A DNA stretch of 64,000 bases from Mayamaea pseudoterrestris. Lineage: Eukaryota; Bacillariophyta; Bacillariophyceae; Sellaphorales; Sellaphoraceae. The translations under genes and the position numbers were made by a program. Positions 10,042-19,850 of this stretch are shown here, one piece after another. Below the pieces are notes generated by a model. The model made no database searches. It was not told the origin of the DNA and saw only the letters and a program-made list of their open reading frames with translations. The stretch covers positions 186,001-250,000 of the forward strand of contig BROI01000008.1 in NCBI GenBank assembly GCA_027923505.1. The letters are read 5' to 3'. How positions within the stretch are numbered: the first letter of the stretch is position 1; each line of letters opens with the position of its first letter.

Positions 10042-11709
10042 CTATGCTACAACATTATCCAGGAAGAATGTGGGTTGGTAGATTTCGCCGTCTGCGTTCT
10101 CGTCAGCGCATGTTTCATCGCTCGGGCACTCTTCGTCGTGGTCATGAATAGTATGCTCCGTTTCGCCTTCTCGGTCGGTGGTAGTAGGAGTAACATGTTG
10201 ATCCGTGACATTGACCTTTGTCCCACCATCAGGTTGTGCTGATTTTGCAAGACAGAGAATAGAAACAACTCCCTTGCTTATTCGACTTCTAATGGATGCG
10301 ACCGTGTTGACACCTATTCGAAAATTTTCAAACTGATAAATTGCCACCTTTATCATGATGAAATAGAAAATTGTCGATGCGAAAAGCCGTCCGCCGACCG
10401 TGAATGAAAATGGAGAAAGCAACTTCTCAGTCAGGCTAGCCAGACCGTCCTTTTGGCTCATCTCCTTATTGGCCCAATGTTGTCGCGAGGCATCATCCTT
10501 TGTCCAACTGTGTTGCTGCTGGCCTCCTCGAGCCTGAGGGGTTTCACACGCATGATGAGCCGTGGCGTTTAACGGAGCTACTTTTTCTTCTACGAATCGA
10601 CTGAGCACCCATGCAAACTGTTCAGGCCGACGTCGGTGCGGCGCCGATCCTCCGCCAACAATGTGACACCGGTTTTTGTCGAGTTTATAACGTTTGGTAT
10701 CGTGCTGCACCGCTCGTGCACTTGAGGGCGGCATGCTCATCATGACCCAAGGTGGTGCTGCTCTTTCGCCGTCACATATAATTCGAAAGGGGCACTTCAA
10801 CTTCTCAGACAGGAAGCTATCCAACGCAAACGGCGCAGTTGTCAAAAGCCTCTGCTGCTCTGCATTGAGATCCTCTTCTGCGGCGACTTGTTTCGTGGCT
10901 ACATCCAAATTTCCGCAAAGGATCATCCCCACCACCCGATGAGGGGCAAGCCGCATTGCCGTCTGAATAGCCAGCAGTGCCTCGGCATCACAGCCTACTA
11001 TCACAACGTGGTTCCATCGCAATGCGTCGAGGAGCTTTTTTATTATTCGAGTGTTGTCAAGTGCCCAGCTAGCATTCATCGAATGTTGCTGCTCTCGCCG
11101 TGACTTGTCATCAAATACGCGTTCACAGGCAATGACATTGAAGCCTCGAGAAGACAACTCCTGCGCAATTGGTTTCCAATGATCCACGTTTGGGCCAATA
11201 CATAGAAAAGGTATGGCAGTTGCCGAGTGTCTAGTAGTCCGTGACGACAAGGTGGATTTGCCAGCGTAGAAACGGTAGACGATCGGGGTGCCAGGTGATG
11301 ATACTTCTGCTTCGCTATCATCTCTATCTTTATCGTAGTATACTTCATTTGAGTGATTTCCGCCGGGCAAAGTATCAGGGGCTTGAACAAAGGGATCTTC
11401 CGGTCGTGCTGGTTGGGGCTGCGACGCATCATCATCATCGTCCGATTTATAAACATCTGCAACTACGAGTTGGCTTTGTGTATTAAGGTCTTCCGTTAAA
11501 CCTTCTTTGGGATCCATTTCTAATACATATTCATCTCCGTTGCTGCAAACAGTCGGATGTGCCGTCGTGTCATCTTGCCGAGGTATGACAAAGGGTCGCA
11601 CCAAATTCAAAGGTTGCTCAACCCAATTGAAAAATCCTTTGCTGTTGACTGTACGTGGCATGTAGCAGAGCCAAGCAAACACAAGTACCAATTTTGTAGA
11701 AGGCGACAT
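10042..11709 (-). CDS. alpha/beta-hydrolase-fold protein with altered nucleophile elbow
   Basis: The 555-residue product starts with a probable signal peptide (MSPSTKLVLVFAWLCYMPRTV), then an acidic linker. An alpha/beta-hydrolase-like core follows (about 180-410): FLCIGPNVDHWKPIAQEL opens the first strand-helix unit, and HVVIVGCDAEALLAIQTAM sits where the nucleophile elbow is expected. That elbow reads G-C-D-A-E rather than G-X-S-X-G, so the nucleophile would be Asp or the enzyme inactive. CHIVGGGSAPHRRRPEQFAWVL is a possible catalytic-His region. A hydrophobic segment (LFASTIFYFIMIKVAIYQF, about 465-485) may anchor it, and an acidic His-rich tail follows. The open frame extends upstream without an ATG. 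The start codon overlaps a TACCGGTA palindrome. Substrate unknown. Confidence 0.6.
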   Translation of the reverse strand: MSPSTKLVLVFAWLCYMPRTVNSKGFFNWVEQPLNLVRPFVIPRQDDTTAHPTVCSNGDEYVLEMDPKEGLTEDLNTQSQLVVADVYKSDDDDDASQPQPARPEDPFVQAPDTLPGGNHSNEVYYDKDRDDSEAEVSSPGTPIVYRFYAGKSTLSSRTTRHSATAIPFLCIGPNVDHWKPIAQELSSRGFNVIACERVFDDKSRREQQHSMNASWALDNTRIIKKLLDALRWNHVVIVGCDAEALLAIQTAMRLAPHRVVGMILCGNLDVATKQVAAEEDLNAEQQRLLTTAPFALDSFLSEKLKCPFRIICDGERAAPPWVMMSMPPSSARAVQHDTKRYKLDKNRCHIVGGGSAPHRRRPEQFAWVLSRFVEEKVAPLNATAHHACETPQARGGQQQHSWTKDDASRQHWANKEMSQKDGLASLTEKLLSPFSFTVGGRLFASTIFYFIMIKVAIYQFENFRIGVNTVASIRSRISKGVVSILCLAKSAQPDGGTKVNVTDQHVTPTTTDREGETEHTIHDHDEECPSDETCADENADGEIYQPTFFLDNVVA

Positions 11710-11957
11710 ACCGGTAGGATTCGTGATGATGTTGCTATATTGTAAAGTATTTGTATCCAATCTTGGACGATGGACGACGACGTCCAGCCAAATCCTTGGA
11801 TTGCAATTGAAAGATCTTATGTGCGATACCGTACGTTTGACAGGGCAAAATATCTCAATTCTTAACTTTTCCACTCATTCATTCGTTCGTTACCTCTCGT
11901 TCAATCATAAATTCCTGTTGCTAATGCTCCATAGTCTACCGTCGCTAGGCGCACATC

Positions 11958-14581
11958 ATGATGGTCTCGTCCGAGACGATGGAGGTCGACGCCCAAGAAA
12001 CGGTCCGACAGAATATGAGAATATTGAAAACTAGTCATGGAGGGAGAAAACGTGATGAAGCTACTGTGAAAACTCGTCATGAGCTTTTCAGAAACGCTTT
12101 CTTTTGTCAAGCGTTGAGCAGCCGTCGCAAGATTCGCGGTCGTTCCGAAGCCACCAGACCATTATTTGCAATCATCACAGTCAGTTCGATCTCTGCTGGT
12201 GCCCTGACTGTCAGCCCCGTGCAGTCAAGCATGAGTCGAGCAGCACCCCGATCAGTCTATCAGATCGACTTCACGGCCGTTGCATGCGGCAAACGTGTGG
12301 CGTCATCGAAGCGACGTGTACGATGGTGAGTCGTCATAATAATATCTTTACAGCCCATTTTCGATCTTTAGCTGTAAATAGCTCATTGCCGTTCACTCGT
12401 TCCGTTTGCTCCCAGGAGATTCGGATTCGCCAATATCCAAGCTCTTGCGGCTGGAATGACGGGTACTGACTGTCGCGGGGATGAGCATGATGTGACATTT
12501 GTTTGGAGTCTGTCGTCCGGCAAACGGACGGTCCTCTTTGACGGACAGGAGGTGCATTACTCGAGCAGCCGTTCCGGCATCTTTGACTACTCGTGGACCA
12601 TGAGAGGAACAAGTCATGTTCTCAAGATTGTAGCGCATGCTACTCCGCCTATGTCGACGGCTCCTGGGTTTCGTCAATATGACCTATTTATTGATGGGCA
12701 GAGCTTTTTTCGCCTACCTAAAGTCTTTCGGCTGGGACTGACTTCCGGTACGAACGACCCGCGAGCATCCGCTGCAATGGCCAGGAACCATTCCCACGCT
12801 ACGCGAGGGAGCCGCCGCAACAATCCAGATGAGATTATCGAAGCAGAGATTCCGAGCAACCCCGACGAAGTATGTACGCGTGCGACTTTATATATGACAT
12901 GTGCCACAGAAACAGTATCCTTTGCCAGATTTTAACACGCATTTTATATTTAATGTGAAACAGGAAGAGGCATACTTGCAGGAAGCTATACGTCAGTCCC
13001 TCGAGAAGGATGCTAAGGCAGTTGCAGCCACGACAACTGATTTACTTAGTTTCGACGCCTTGCCTTCTCCTCCATCTCACATGATTCCCAGTGCCTATCG
13101 TGCGAACAACCTTTTGTTTGATGGCAATCCACAGCAACAAATGGTGATGCAGTATCAGACGGCTTACCCAGGATCAGAAGATTCTTTTGGATATGCGCAG
13201 CAGGCACCATTGGCCGCTCAATCAATGTCGACCTCTACCAATCCGCCATTTCCGGCAACAGAGCTGTGGGAAATAACAACCCCGCCGCCGGCGATAGATC
13301 CTGGTCAGCAGCCGCCATATCAAGTTGAATCTGGTGCGCAGCAAGCTTTTACCAATCAGAGTGTTCCTGCTTCCTCAGCAGCGACTCCCTATGTCGGGGC
13401 ATCCGTGGCGACGTATAGCAATGGATTTGCACGGCCAATGAACGAGACTGCTGTTCAGCCGTTTCCGCAGCAAGCACATACAGTGGATGGATATCATAAA
13501 CAGCAGCAACACCAACCGCCTGCGCCTATCGTCAACCATTCATATGGAGGATCTGGGGTTGGACCGACGACGCAATTGTCAGGCTACGCTATGTCCAACC
13601 AGTCGTCGTCCCAATGGACTCCACCGCCCCCTATCGTCACGACTGGCGGGTATGGTATGCCATCAGCGTACGCAAAGACGCAGCAACAAACTTCGGACGT
13701 ACCATTGGCAGTCACTCCGCAGGCAATAGCCACGCCATCGACGCTTGGATTTGGCTCGCCCGAGGCAAACTTTGCAGGATTTGGATCGCCTGCACCAGGA
13801 GGAAATCCGGCGCAGTTTGAAGGCGAAGAGAGAGCGCCGGGAGGGGAACAGCAGTCACGCCCCATGCGGGCGACGGATCTGTTCGGTGGTAATGCTGGGG
13901 ACATCAACGGGCAGCCAACTGGAGAAAAGCAGCCTATTTCGTTGGTTAACCAAGCCTACTTGAAGTTGGTTGATTTTGAGTCTTTTTCGATATCATCTAA
14001 AAATGACGCTCCTCGAACGAATCCATTTGAAACGAGCCCGAGCGTGGGCGGAACTAAATCGTTGGCGGATATCCAAGCCACTAAGGCTGTACGTATTTCG
14101 ATGATTGTTAGTTTGGACATTCGCCGCTTGATTCTCACGATACCTCCACGGATATACGCAGCAGCACTCAGGACAGCAAAGGGAAGTGATGAGGACTCCA
14201 GCTCCTGCTCAGGCAATGACAACAGCTCAGCATCAGAACTTTGCGCAAACACTACACCAGCCCCAAGCCGGATACGATCAACCGCCAGCTGCCTTTGTCC
14301 AGCAACCCATGGTGCAACATCACGTGCAGCAGCAGTATCAATATGGACAAGCACAGGATCATGATTTACAAGGAAGAGCGCATCCACATGCTCAACAGTC
14401 GCAGGCATATGGGCAGCACGCACCGCAGCTACAACAGCAGCCGTTTGATCCACCGACACCGCACTACGCTCCCATGCCACATCAGCCAGCGCTGCAGCAA
14501 ACGATATACGGTCAGCAACCTTCACTGTCAATGCAGCAACTGGGTCAAGCACCGTTTGGCCAACCGATGAACTATTTTTAA
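11958..14581 (+). CDS. FAIM-like domain protein with UIM and Q/P-rich tail
   Basis: Four exons are inferred: 11958-12325, 12416-12869, 12964-14088 and 14177-14581, giving 783 residues. The conserved core begins near SVYQIDFTAVACGKR and runs across the first junction as RRVRWRFGFANIQAL. It continues through a beta-rich domain (TFVWSLSSGKRTVLFDGQEV to YDLFIDGQSFFRLPKVF) resembling the FAIM fold. Next comes EEAYLQEAIRQSLEKDAK, an apparent ubiquitin-interacting motif created at the exon 2/3 junction. The rest is Q-, P- and S-rich with an adaptor-like DLLSFD motif. This suggests a ubiquitin-binding scaffold, perhaps in endocytosis, but function is unproven. The N-terminal part before about residue 95 is weak; translation may begin later or an upstream intron may be missed. 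The last acceptor was chosen because the nearer AG gives an early stop. Confidence 0.7.
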
Positions 14582-14692
14582 TTGACAATTGATATCAAAC
14601 GATTGTTCGTTTAAATCAATGTTTGCATATCAACTGTATTGTAAGAACAGTGATTTCTTATCTGTTTAAAGTGTCATCATTGCACAGGTATG

Positions 14693-16039
14693 TCAGCTTT
14701 GTCGCTTGAATGTTGGCGAGTGATGGCTGCGGATCGACTCACATGCGCGTGTACGAGAGCGCTCGTGCAACCCATGCAGTATAATGCCCGCTGCTATTGG
14801 CAAGCTCAAAGAGTCGACCCCTTCCTTCATGTCAATTCGTAGCGTATAAGTGCAGGCATCGACAACTGGTCGCGAGATGCCACTCCCCTCACTTCCAAAC
14901 ACAGCCATCCACGACGCGGCAATTCCACCCTTTTCAACTCGTTCCAAAGTCAAATCAGTACTATGCTGCACCACTGCCGCATATGATTGAATTTCAAATT
15001 CTTGTGCAAGCACTTGAATGGCCGTGGGCAAGTCATGAACTCTGACGCATGGAAGGTTGAAAACATGACCCATGGACACGCGTACAGTCCGCCGATACCA
15101 AGCATCACAGCAGGTGGAACTGAGCAAAATGGCATCAACATTGAAGGCCGCCGCCGTTCGAATAATGGAGCCTAGGTTGGCACTATCCGAGACTCCGTCT
15201 AATGCTACTACCTTCAGTGATCGTACAGAATCGTTTTCGTTTAATGACGAATGCTGATCACTATGATGTTGAAGTTGCCCAAGGTACATGAGCAACCAAT
15301 TCCAGTCTCGCTCCTTGGGTACGACTCCGCAAGCCAGAGCTCCACGAGAAACTTCAAAGCCAGTCACAACACTCTGTATTGACAGATTTTGGGCAATGAC
15401 GACATCAAACGGAACGCATCCAAATGCTTGATGAATGTTGTCGACTTCGGCGCGCAAATTGACAGGGGCTTCAAACATGATACTGGGCTTGACAAAGATC
15501 GACTTCACTTGAATGGGGGAGAACGAAGTGTTGTTTTTTCGTTGCACCAACTGCTGCAGCAAGAGTCTAATTGTTTCCGTACCTTCGGCAATGAACAGTT
15601 GATCGTTCGCAATCCCAGCAACTGATGGACGCTCCTGCATATCAAAGTATGGATACAACGGTGATTCAGCATCACTCCTCATTCCTTCAATTGTCATTCT
15701 GGTCGCTATCTGGGCAAAAGATCCATTTGCTTCGATCCACGATAGCCAATTGGGTCGAATCGGACTCATCGCAAGATCTGCACTGGCAGCAGCAGCGCGC
15801 GATTGCTTTTCCAAAAACCTTTGACGCTTCGCTCGGTTGATAGATTTGCCATTAACATGCCCTTTTCGTACGTCAGTTACCAATGAAGAGGAGTCTCGTG
15901 CGCCCGGGTCCATGTCGGATGCCTCCATTGTTGCATACCCGGCACTTTTTTTGTTGGTCGCCTCGACAGCTCGACAGCATGTCACCTTACCGGTACGACT
16001 CCAACCATGTCGGCAAGAGTTGACATACGTACATATCAT
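14693..16039 (-). CDS. SpoU/TrmH-family RNA 2'-O-ribose methyltransferase
   Basis: An intronless 448-residue member of the SPOUT methyltransferase superfamily, which adds 2'-O-methyl groups to tRNA or rRNA ribose using S-adenosylmethionine. The three SpoU motifs are present in order in the C-terminal half: NLGSIIRTAAAFNVDAILLS (motif 1), VFGSEGSGIS (motif 2) and SLSLPIAAGIILHGL (motif 3), forming the trefoil knot. The N-terminal half contains a substrate-binding-like region (NDQLFIAEGTETIRLLL). The exact RNA target cannot be assigned. The longest frame starts at 16039, but the leader is unremarkable and a TACCGGTA palindrome lies inside it at 15988-15995, so translation could start at the internal Met near 15927. 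A weak organelle leader is another possibility. Confidence 0.85.
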   Translation of the reverse strand: MICTYVNSCRHGWSRTGKVTCCRAVEATNKKSAGYATMEASDMDPGARDSSSLVTDVRKGHVNGKSINRAKRQRFLEKQSRAAAASADLAMSPIRPNWLSWIEANGSFAQIATRMTIEGMRSDAESPLYPYFDMQERPSVAGIANDQLFIAEGTETIRLLLQQLVQRKNNTSFSPIQVKSIFVKPSIMFEAPVNLRAEVDNIHQAFGCVPFDVVIAQNLSIQSVVTGFEVSRGALACGVVPKERDWNWLLMYLGQLQHHSDQHSSLNENDSVRSLKVVALDGVSDSANLGSIIRTAAAFNVDAILLSSTCCDAWYRRTVRVSMGHVFNLPCVRVHDLPTAIQVLAQEFEIQSYAAVVQHSTDLTLERVEKGGIAASWMAVFGSEGSGISRPVVDACTYTLRIDMKEGVDSLSLPIAAGIILHGLHERSRTRACESIRSHHSPTFKRQS

Positions 16040-16204
16040 ACGTACTGTGTACCGTCCACATCGTACGACTATAGCTTACCTACGACGTAAAGATTTACAA
16101 CAGTGGATGTATCATGTACAATATGTGTCTGTCTCGCTAAAGTCATCACATATCCCGCCCTTATTCGCGTAGGCATCCAATTGTAGTAAGTAGTAAATAT
16201 TGTT

Positions 16205-17530
16205 TTACCTTTCGAAACGTAATAATTCCACGCCCAAAGTCGCCAAATTCACCAAGACTGCTTCTCCGGTCTCACTAAAGTTGGGAATGCAGATCAGGCG
16301 CGTGTTGCTGTCGTTGCATAGTTTGGTAGCAAATTTGTTAGAGTTTCCGCAAAAGTACACAGATGGACATATTTCGTCCAACACCATGGGATCCTGCGTC
16401 GAGTGCGGAGCCGTTGGCACAGAGTCGGGTCCAGTCGGGCAAACATGGCACCACTCCAAGGTCTGGCCAAGTGCATCGAGCTGAGTAATTGGACTGTAGT
16501 TTGCCCCGTCATCGTCATCTTTCATGGCGTCCGCATCTTCCTTGAGGACAAACTGGCACAAATCCTTTACGTTTGTGCCATCCGTCCCAATGACATATTT
16601 GCCGGCATGAGTCGCCGCATATGGATTTGGTGTCCGATGAACCAGCTTGCTAAAATGCTGGCTCGTCCGCTGCAGCAGTGATCGGTGAATAGGTCGTTGA
16701 GGCCAATTGGCCGTCGTAGGATCATCCTTGCCCGGAAAGACATCCATTGGAATCCCAGTTGACGCCAGCGCAGTGCAAAATGCGTCGAGTTCCTTGATTG
16801 CGGATGCATCTGCACTCGTCAAGCCTCCGGCCAATATGATGCGACTGACACTAAAAGCCTTTTCTGCACCAAACCGCCCTTCGAGAAAGGAAACTAGCAG
16901 TTCGCGTGGAAGAGAAGGCACAGCTGGATCACCACAGTGTATACCAGACACTAGAAGTAAAAAAGGAGTCGATGTATTCTCCTGTAACGCTCCCGCAGCT
17001 TGTGGATTGGTGGGGTACTCTGGCAACGCTGGCGAATAGACCTTGGTGACATTCAACACGCCGTCGCTTTCGACTGTTCCCTGAACCGCCAAGACAATGC
17101 CAGTTGGATAGAAATGCTTGTTTTCCACACGAATCTTGGCGCGTCCACTTTCGTCCTCCAAGAAGAGAGAATCGCCCGCGCGACAATGCGAGTTCGGGTG
17201 GAGCGTTGTCTTGTCATCGCCTGGCTCGCGCACCACAGTTCCGACTACGACGGATAGTTCTCCTTCGACTAGTTCCAAAATGCGGTCCACGCGACGGGCT
17301 TGATCGCTATTGTTTGTAGACTCGGCAACTGTCTTCCAGCAGCAAGGGCGAAGCATGCAGAGTCGCTGATAGTACACGTGCGAGTACTGCTGCAAGTAGG
17401 GATGAGCGCTTTCCGCTTCCGTCTTGGCTACCTTTTGAGACGGCTTGATAATATTTGTTTGAAATCGCTGCCATTTGGGAGTATGTGAGCTGTATGCGCG
17501 AGTCATGGGAGCGACTGTGACGACTGTCAT
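16205..17530 (-). CDS. POLD2: DNA polymerase delta small subunit (p50)
   Basis: This 441-residue protein is the non-catalytic B subunit of replicative DNA polymerase delta. YSHVYYQRLCMLRPCCWKTV near residue 50 is the typical N-terminal signature of the family. An OB-fold follows (ELSVVVGTVV, SLFLEDESGRAKIRVEN), then the inactive calcineurin-like phosphoesterase domain (LLLVSGIHCG, ASTGIPMDVFPGKDDPTTANWPQRPIHRSLL), ending with a domain containing CPSVYFCGNSNKFATKL. Length agrees with other eukaryotes (about 430-470). It is intronless. The neighbouring minus-strand LTV1 and SpoU genes share its orientation but have separate spacers. Confidence 0.92.
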   Translation of the reverse strand: MTVVTVAPMTRAYSSHTPKWQRFQTNIIKPSQKVAKTEAESAHPYLQQYSHVYYQRLCMLRPCCWKTVAESTNNSDQARRVDRILELVEGELSVVVGTVVREPGDDKTTLHPNSHCRAGDSLFLEDESGRAKIRVENKHFYPTGIVLAVQGTVESDGVLNVTKVYSPALPEYPTNPQAAGALQENTSTPFLLLVSGIHCGDPAVPSLPRELLVSFLEGRFGAEKAFSVSRIILAGGLTSADASAIKELDAFCTALASTGIPMDVFPGKDDPTTANWPQRPIHRSLLQRTSQHFSKLVHRTPNPYAATHAGKYVIGTDGTNVKDLCQFVLKEDADAMKDDDDGANYSPITQLDALGQTLEWCHVCPTGPDSVPTAPHSTQDPMVLDEICPSVYFCGNSNKFATKLCNDSNTRLICIPNFSETGEAVLVNLATLGVELLRFER

Positions 17531-17982
17531 GTTTCCTGTGTACTTAATGGAGTTGCTGCTTGACTGCTGTTAGTTTTTCCGGCGACAAAGTGCTGAGCCA
17601 ATGTGAAGCTGTGCGATAACTTGTAGTACAATATATTGAGTCTCTTGTCGTATCTAGCTGCCTTAATGAGTCAAAATTACTTAGTGATGGCGACCATCGA
17701 TGAGAGCGAGCTACTTGTACAATTTGCTGGTGCTGCCATGGTCGAAGCAAAGCCACAACATTCCGAGGACGTGCCTGGCGTCGAGCTGGCCGGCGTGCAA
17801 ACCCAAAGTCGAGGTCCGTTTTCCAATCAGCTAATGTACCTATACCTACATGTAGCTCCGACAAACGTGAATGCCTACTGTAGCGACGCCATGGAACAAC
17901 ACGGAAATAACATAATTTGATATGACATGTCATTCTTCTTACTGATGAGCTGAGAAATAGAAAATAGCGTAATGGATGTTAA
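17531..17982. other. spacer upstream of POLD2, no supported gene
   Basis: These 452 bases carry only short ORFs without recognisable domains, on both strands (for example plus 17666-17920). The stretch probably holds the POLD2 promoter and the LTV1 3' untranslated region. Confidence 0.4.
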
Positions 17983-19536
17983 TTATAATCGGAAAACAGT
18001 CTTGCATGCCAAATCATCCGCTGCCATTGGTGCCCGCTTATCGAACTCCTCCGCAAACATCTGTCGCGTCACTTTCTTTTGAATACGAGCCATTGAACGC
18101 TCTTCTTTATTCAATGCCTTGCGTGCCTTCTTTTCGTCAGCCGACTCGGTCTTAGGTCGAGCCACTCCTCGATTGACGCTGCGGAAGGTGTCGGCGTCAG
18201 ACTGGGCTTGCTTCGTGCGACCCGACAAGACGCCGAGCGGTAGACCTGTCTTGGCGGATAGCTCAATCTTTTGAACTATTTCCTCATCTGTGTATTCGCT
18301 ATGGTTCTTAACTTTTCGTCGCCGACTGCGCGACGCTCCAATGAGGACAGGATTGTTATCCAAATTGCTGTATGTCGTTAGAATGGACTCGCAGTCCCAG
18401 GGATTGCGTTCTTTAAGAGAATAGTACGACTGTCCGTCGATCAAAACATCTTCAGGTGGAGGCGCATGCAGTGGCTCGGCCAAAGCAGCCGTGGCACAAG
18501 CCAAGACTTGGTAAATTGTCTCAGATGGAAGTTGATCGCCATAACCTATATTGTGAAAGGCACTCCCACCCCTTCGGCTCGTATCTCTTCCGTAAATTAA
18601 TACATCGTCTTCCTTATCCAGCAGGAAATCATCCATGACGCCGTCCAATTGTTCATCGTCGGCCTGGATTCGATGATGATCTTCGTCGATGGCGTCAACT
18701 TCGCAATCACCAATCTCGTCCGAGTCATATTCCGCCAAAGTTGCTTCAAATTTTTCGCAAAGCGCGCGCTCCTGATCGGGAGTCAATCTAGAAACCACGC
18801 CTGGAGTGTGGAAAATTGAATCATCTTCGTCAAACTCGTCATCGTTGTCGTCTTGTTCACGCAGCGGCTGCAGTTTGGAGAAGAACTGATTGTCGCGCAG
18901 GCCCCACGAGTGATCCACCGATGGCGGCGGATGCTCCCTTTCCAGTCGCGCCTTTTCCATGAGCTGTTGAATGTGACGATCGAAGTCAAAAACATCTTGC
19001 TTGTTCTCTGGCTCAGACGCCGCCAAGAACACAAAGTCGTCATTAAGCTCCTCGAAATTGTTTTCAACATCGTCGCCAAACAATGCAGCCGCAATGTCGT
19101 CATCCATAAACTCCGTCGTGATCGGAATTGAATCCATCTGTCGATTAACTTCCATTAGTGTCTCCTCCTCTAGTTTCAGAATCATGGCTCGTGGGTCCGC
19201 CAAGGGATTCTCAACATGCCCCGTCTTGCCGAGAAAGGTTCCAGTGCCAGTTATCTCTTTCAGATACGCGTCCGAATCCTGAGCATCCAAAAGTCCCACT
19301 TCCGCCAATTTTTGTCTCCACTCCTGCATAAGACTATCATTGCTTCCAAGCACTATTTGGTTCGTTTTGGGGTCGTTTGACGGACTCGGCCAAAGGACCA
19401 TGCCGTTGGACATGGCGGCATTCGCCGACGACGATGACGAAGCTGCCACATCCTCAGCAACATCTCGCTGCGAGCGATGCAGAAGCGAGTAAGTGGAAGC
19501 GTTCTTTTTGTCAATGAAGGGTTTCTTCTTGCCCAT
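17983..19536 (-). CDS. LTV1: LTV1, small ribosomal subunit biogenesis factor
   Basis: A 517-residue homologue of LTV1, which helps assemble and export the pre-40S ribosomal subunit. The start MGKKKPFIDKKNASTYSLLHRSQRD is the diagnostic LTV1 N-terminus and fixes the ATG at 19536. Acidic low-complexity stretches follow (DNDDEFDEDDSIFHTP, EYDSDEIGDCEVDAIDEDHH). The C-terminal third has YSNLDNNPVLIGASRSRRRK and ends in a basic coiled region (KKARKALNKEERSMARIQKK), as in the family. It is intronless and shares a 314-bp divergent promoter with the C2/TM gene at 19851. Confidence 0.9.
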   Translation of the reverse strand: MGKKKPFIDKKNASTYSLLHRSQRDVAEDVAASSSSSANAAMSNGMVLWPSPSNDPKTNQIVLGSNDSLMQEWRQKLAEVGLLDAQDSDAYLKEITGTGTFLGKTGHVENPLADPRAMILKLEEETLMEVNRQMDSIPITTEFMDDDIAAALFGDDVENNFEELNDDFVFLAASEPENKQDVFDFDRHIQQLMEKARLEREHPPPSVDHSWGLRDNQFFSKLQPLREQDDNDDEFDEDDSIFHTPGVVSRLTPDQERALCEKFEATLAEYDSDEIGDCEVDAIDEDHHRIQADDEQLDGVMDDFLLDKEDDVLIYGRDTSRRGGSAFHNIGYGDQLPSETIYQVLACATAALAEPLHAPPPEDVLIDGQSYYSLKERNPWDCESILTTYSNLDNNPVLIGASRSRRRKVKNHSEYTDEEIVQKIELSAKTGLPLGVLSGRTKQAQSDADTFRSVNRGVARPKTESADEKKARKALNKEERSMARIQKKVTRQMFAEEFDKRAPMAADDLACKTVFRL

Positions 19537-19850
19537 TGTGAAGGGGGTCAGTAGTAAGTGGAGTTTAAATAGCCGAGCAAGCAACAAGCAACAAGCAATC
19601 GTTTCCTGAAAAAATGATGGAACGAGGGCGATGAAGGGCCGTCGAATGGGTCATGAGATCGTACGCAGTGCCAGTCAGACATTGTTACATAACCGGTCGG
19701 ACTTGAGGATGGAGGATCGAAGAACCGCGCAACCTCGAGAAGGCTTGCATCATTCGATTCCGAATCCTTCCATTGCGGATCCAGTTGGAGGCGAGAGGGT
19801 CGCGCACAAAAACCATTACAAGTCAACAATTATAAAACGAGTAATCAACA
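19537..19850. promoter_or_regulatory. divergent promoter LTV1 / C2-TM gene
   Basis: This 314-bp spacer lies between divergent start codons and has no supported ORF. A direct triplication of AAGCAAC (near 19580) and an ACCGGT hexamer near 19692 are present. A role in regulation is inferred from location only. Confidence 0.45.

Noticed and set aside
13956-14588. 210-codon antisense ORF over the Q-rich exon
   Set aside because: It mirrors the repetitive CAG-type codons of the real plus-strand gene and has no domain.
17636-17920. Plus-strand ORF between POLD2 and LTV1
   Set aside because: It starts with a non-ATG codon, has no domain and lies in a probable promoter/3' region.
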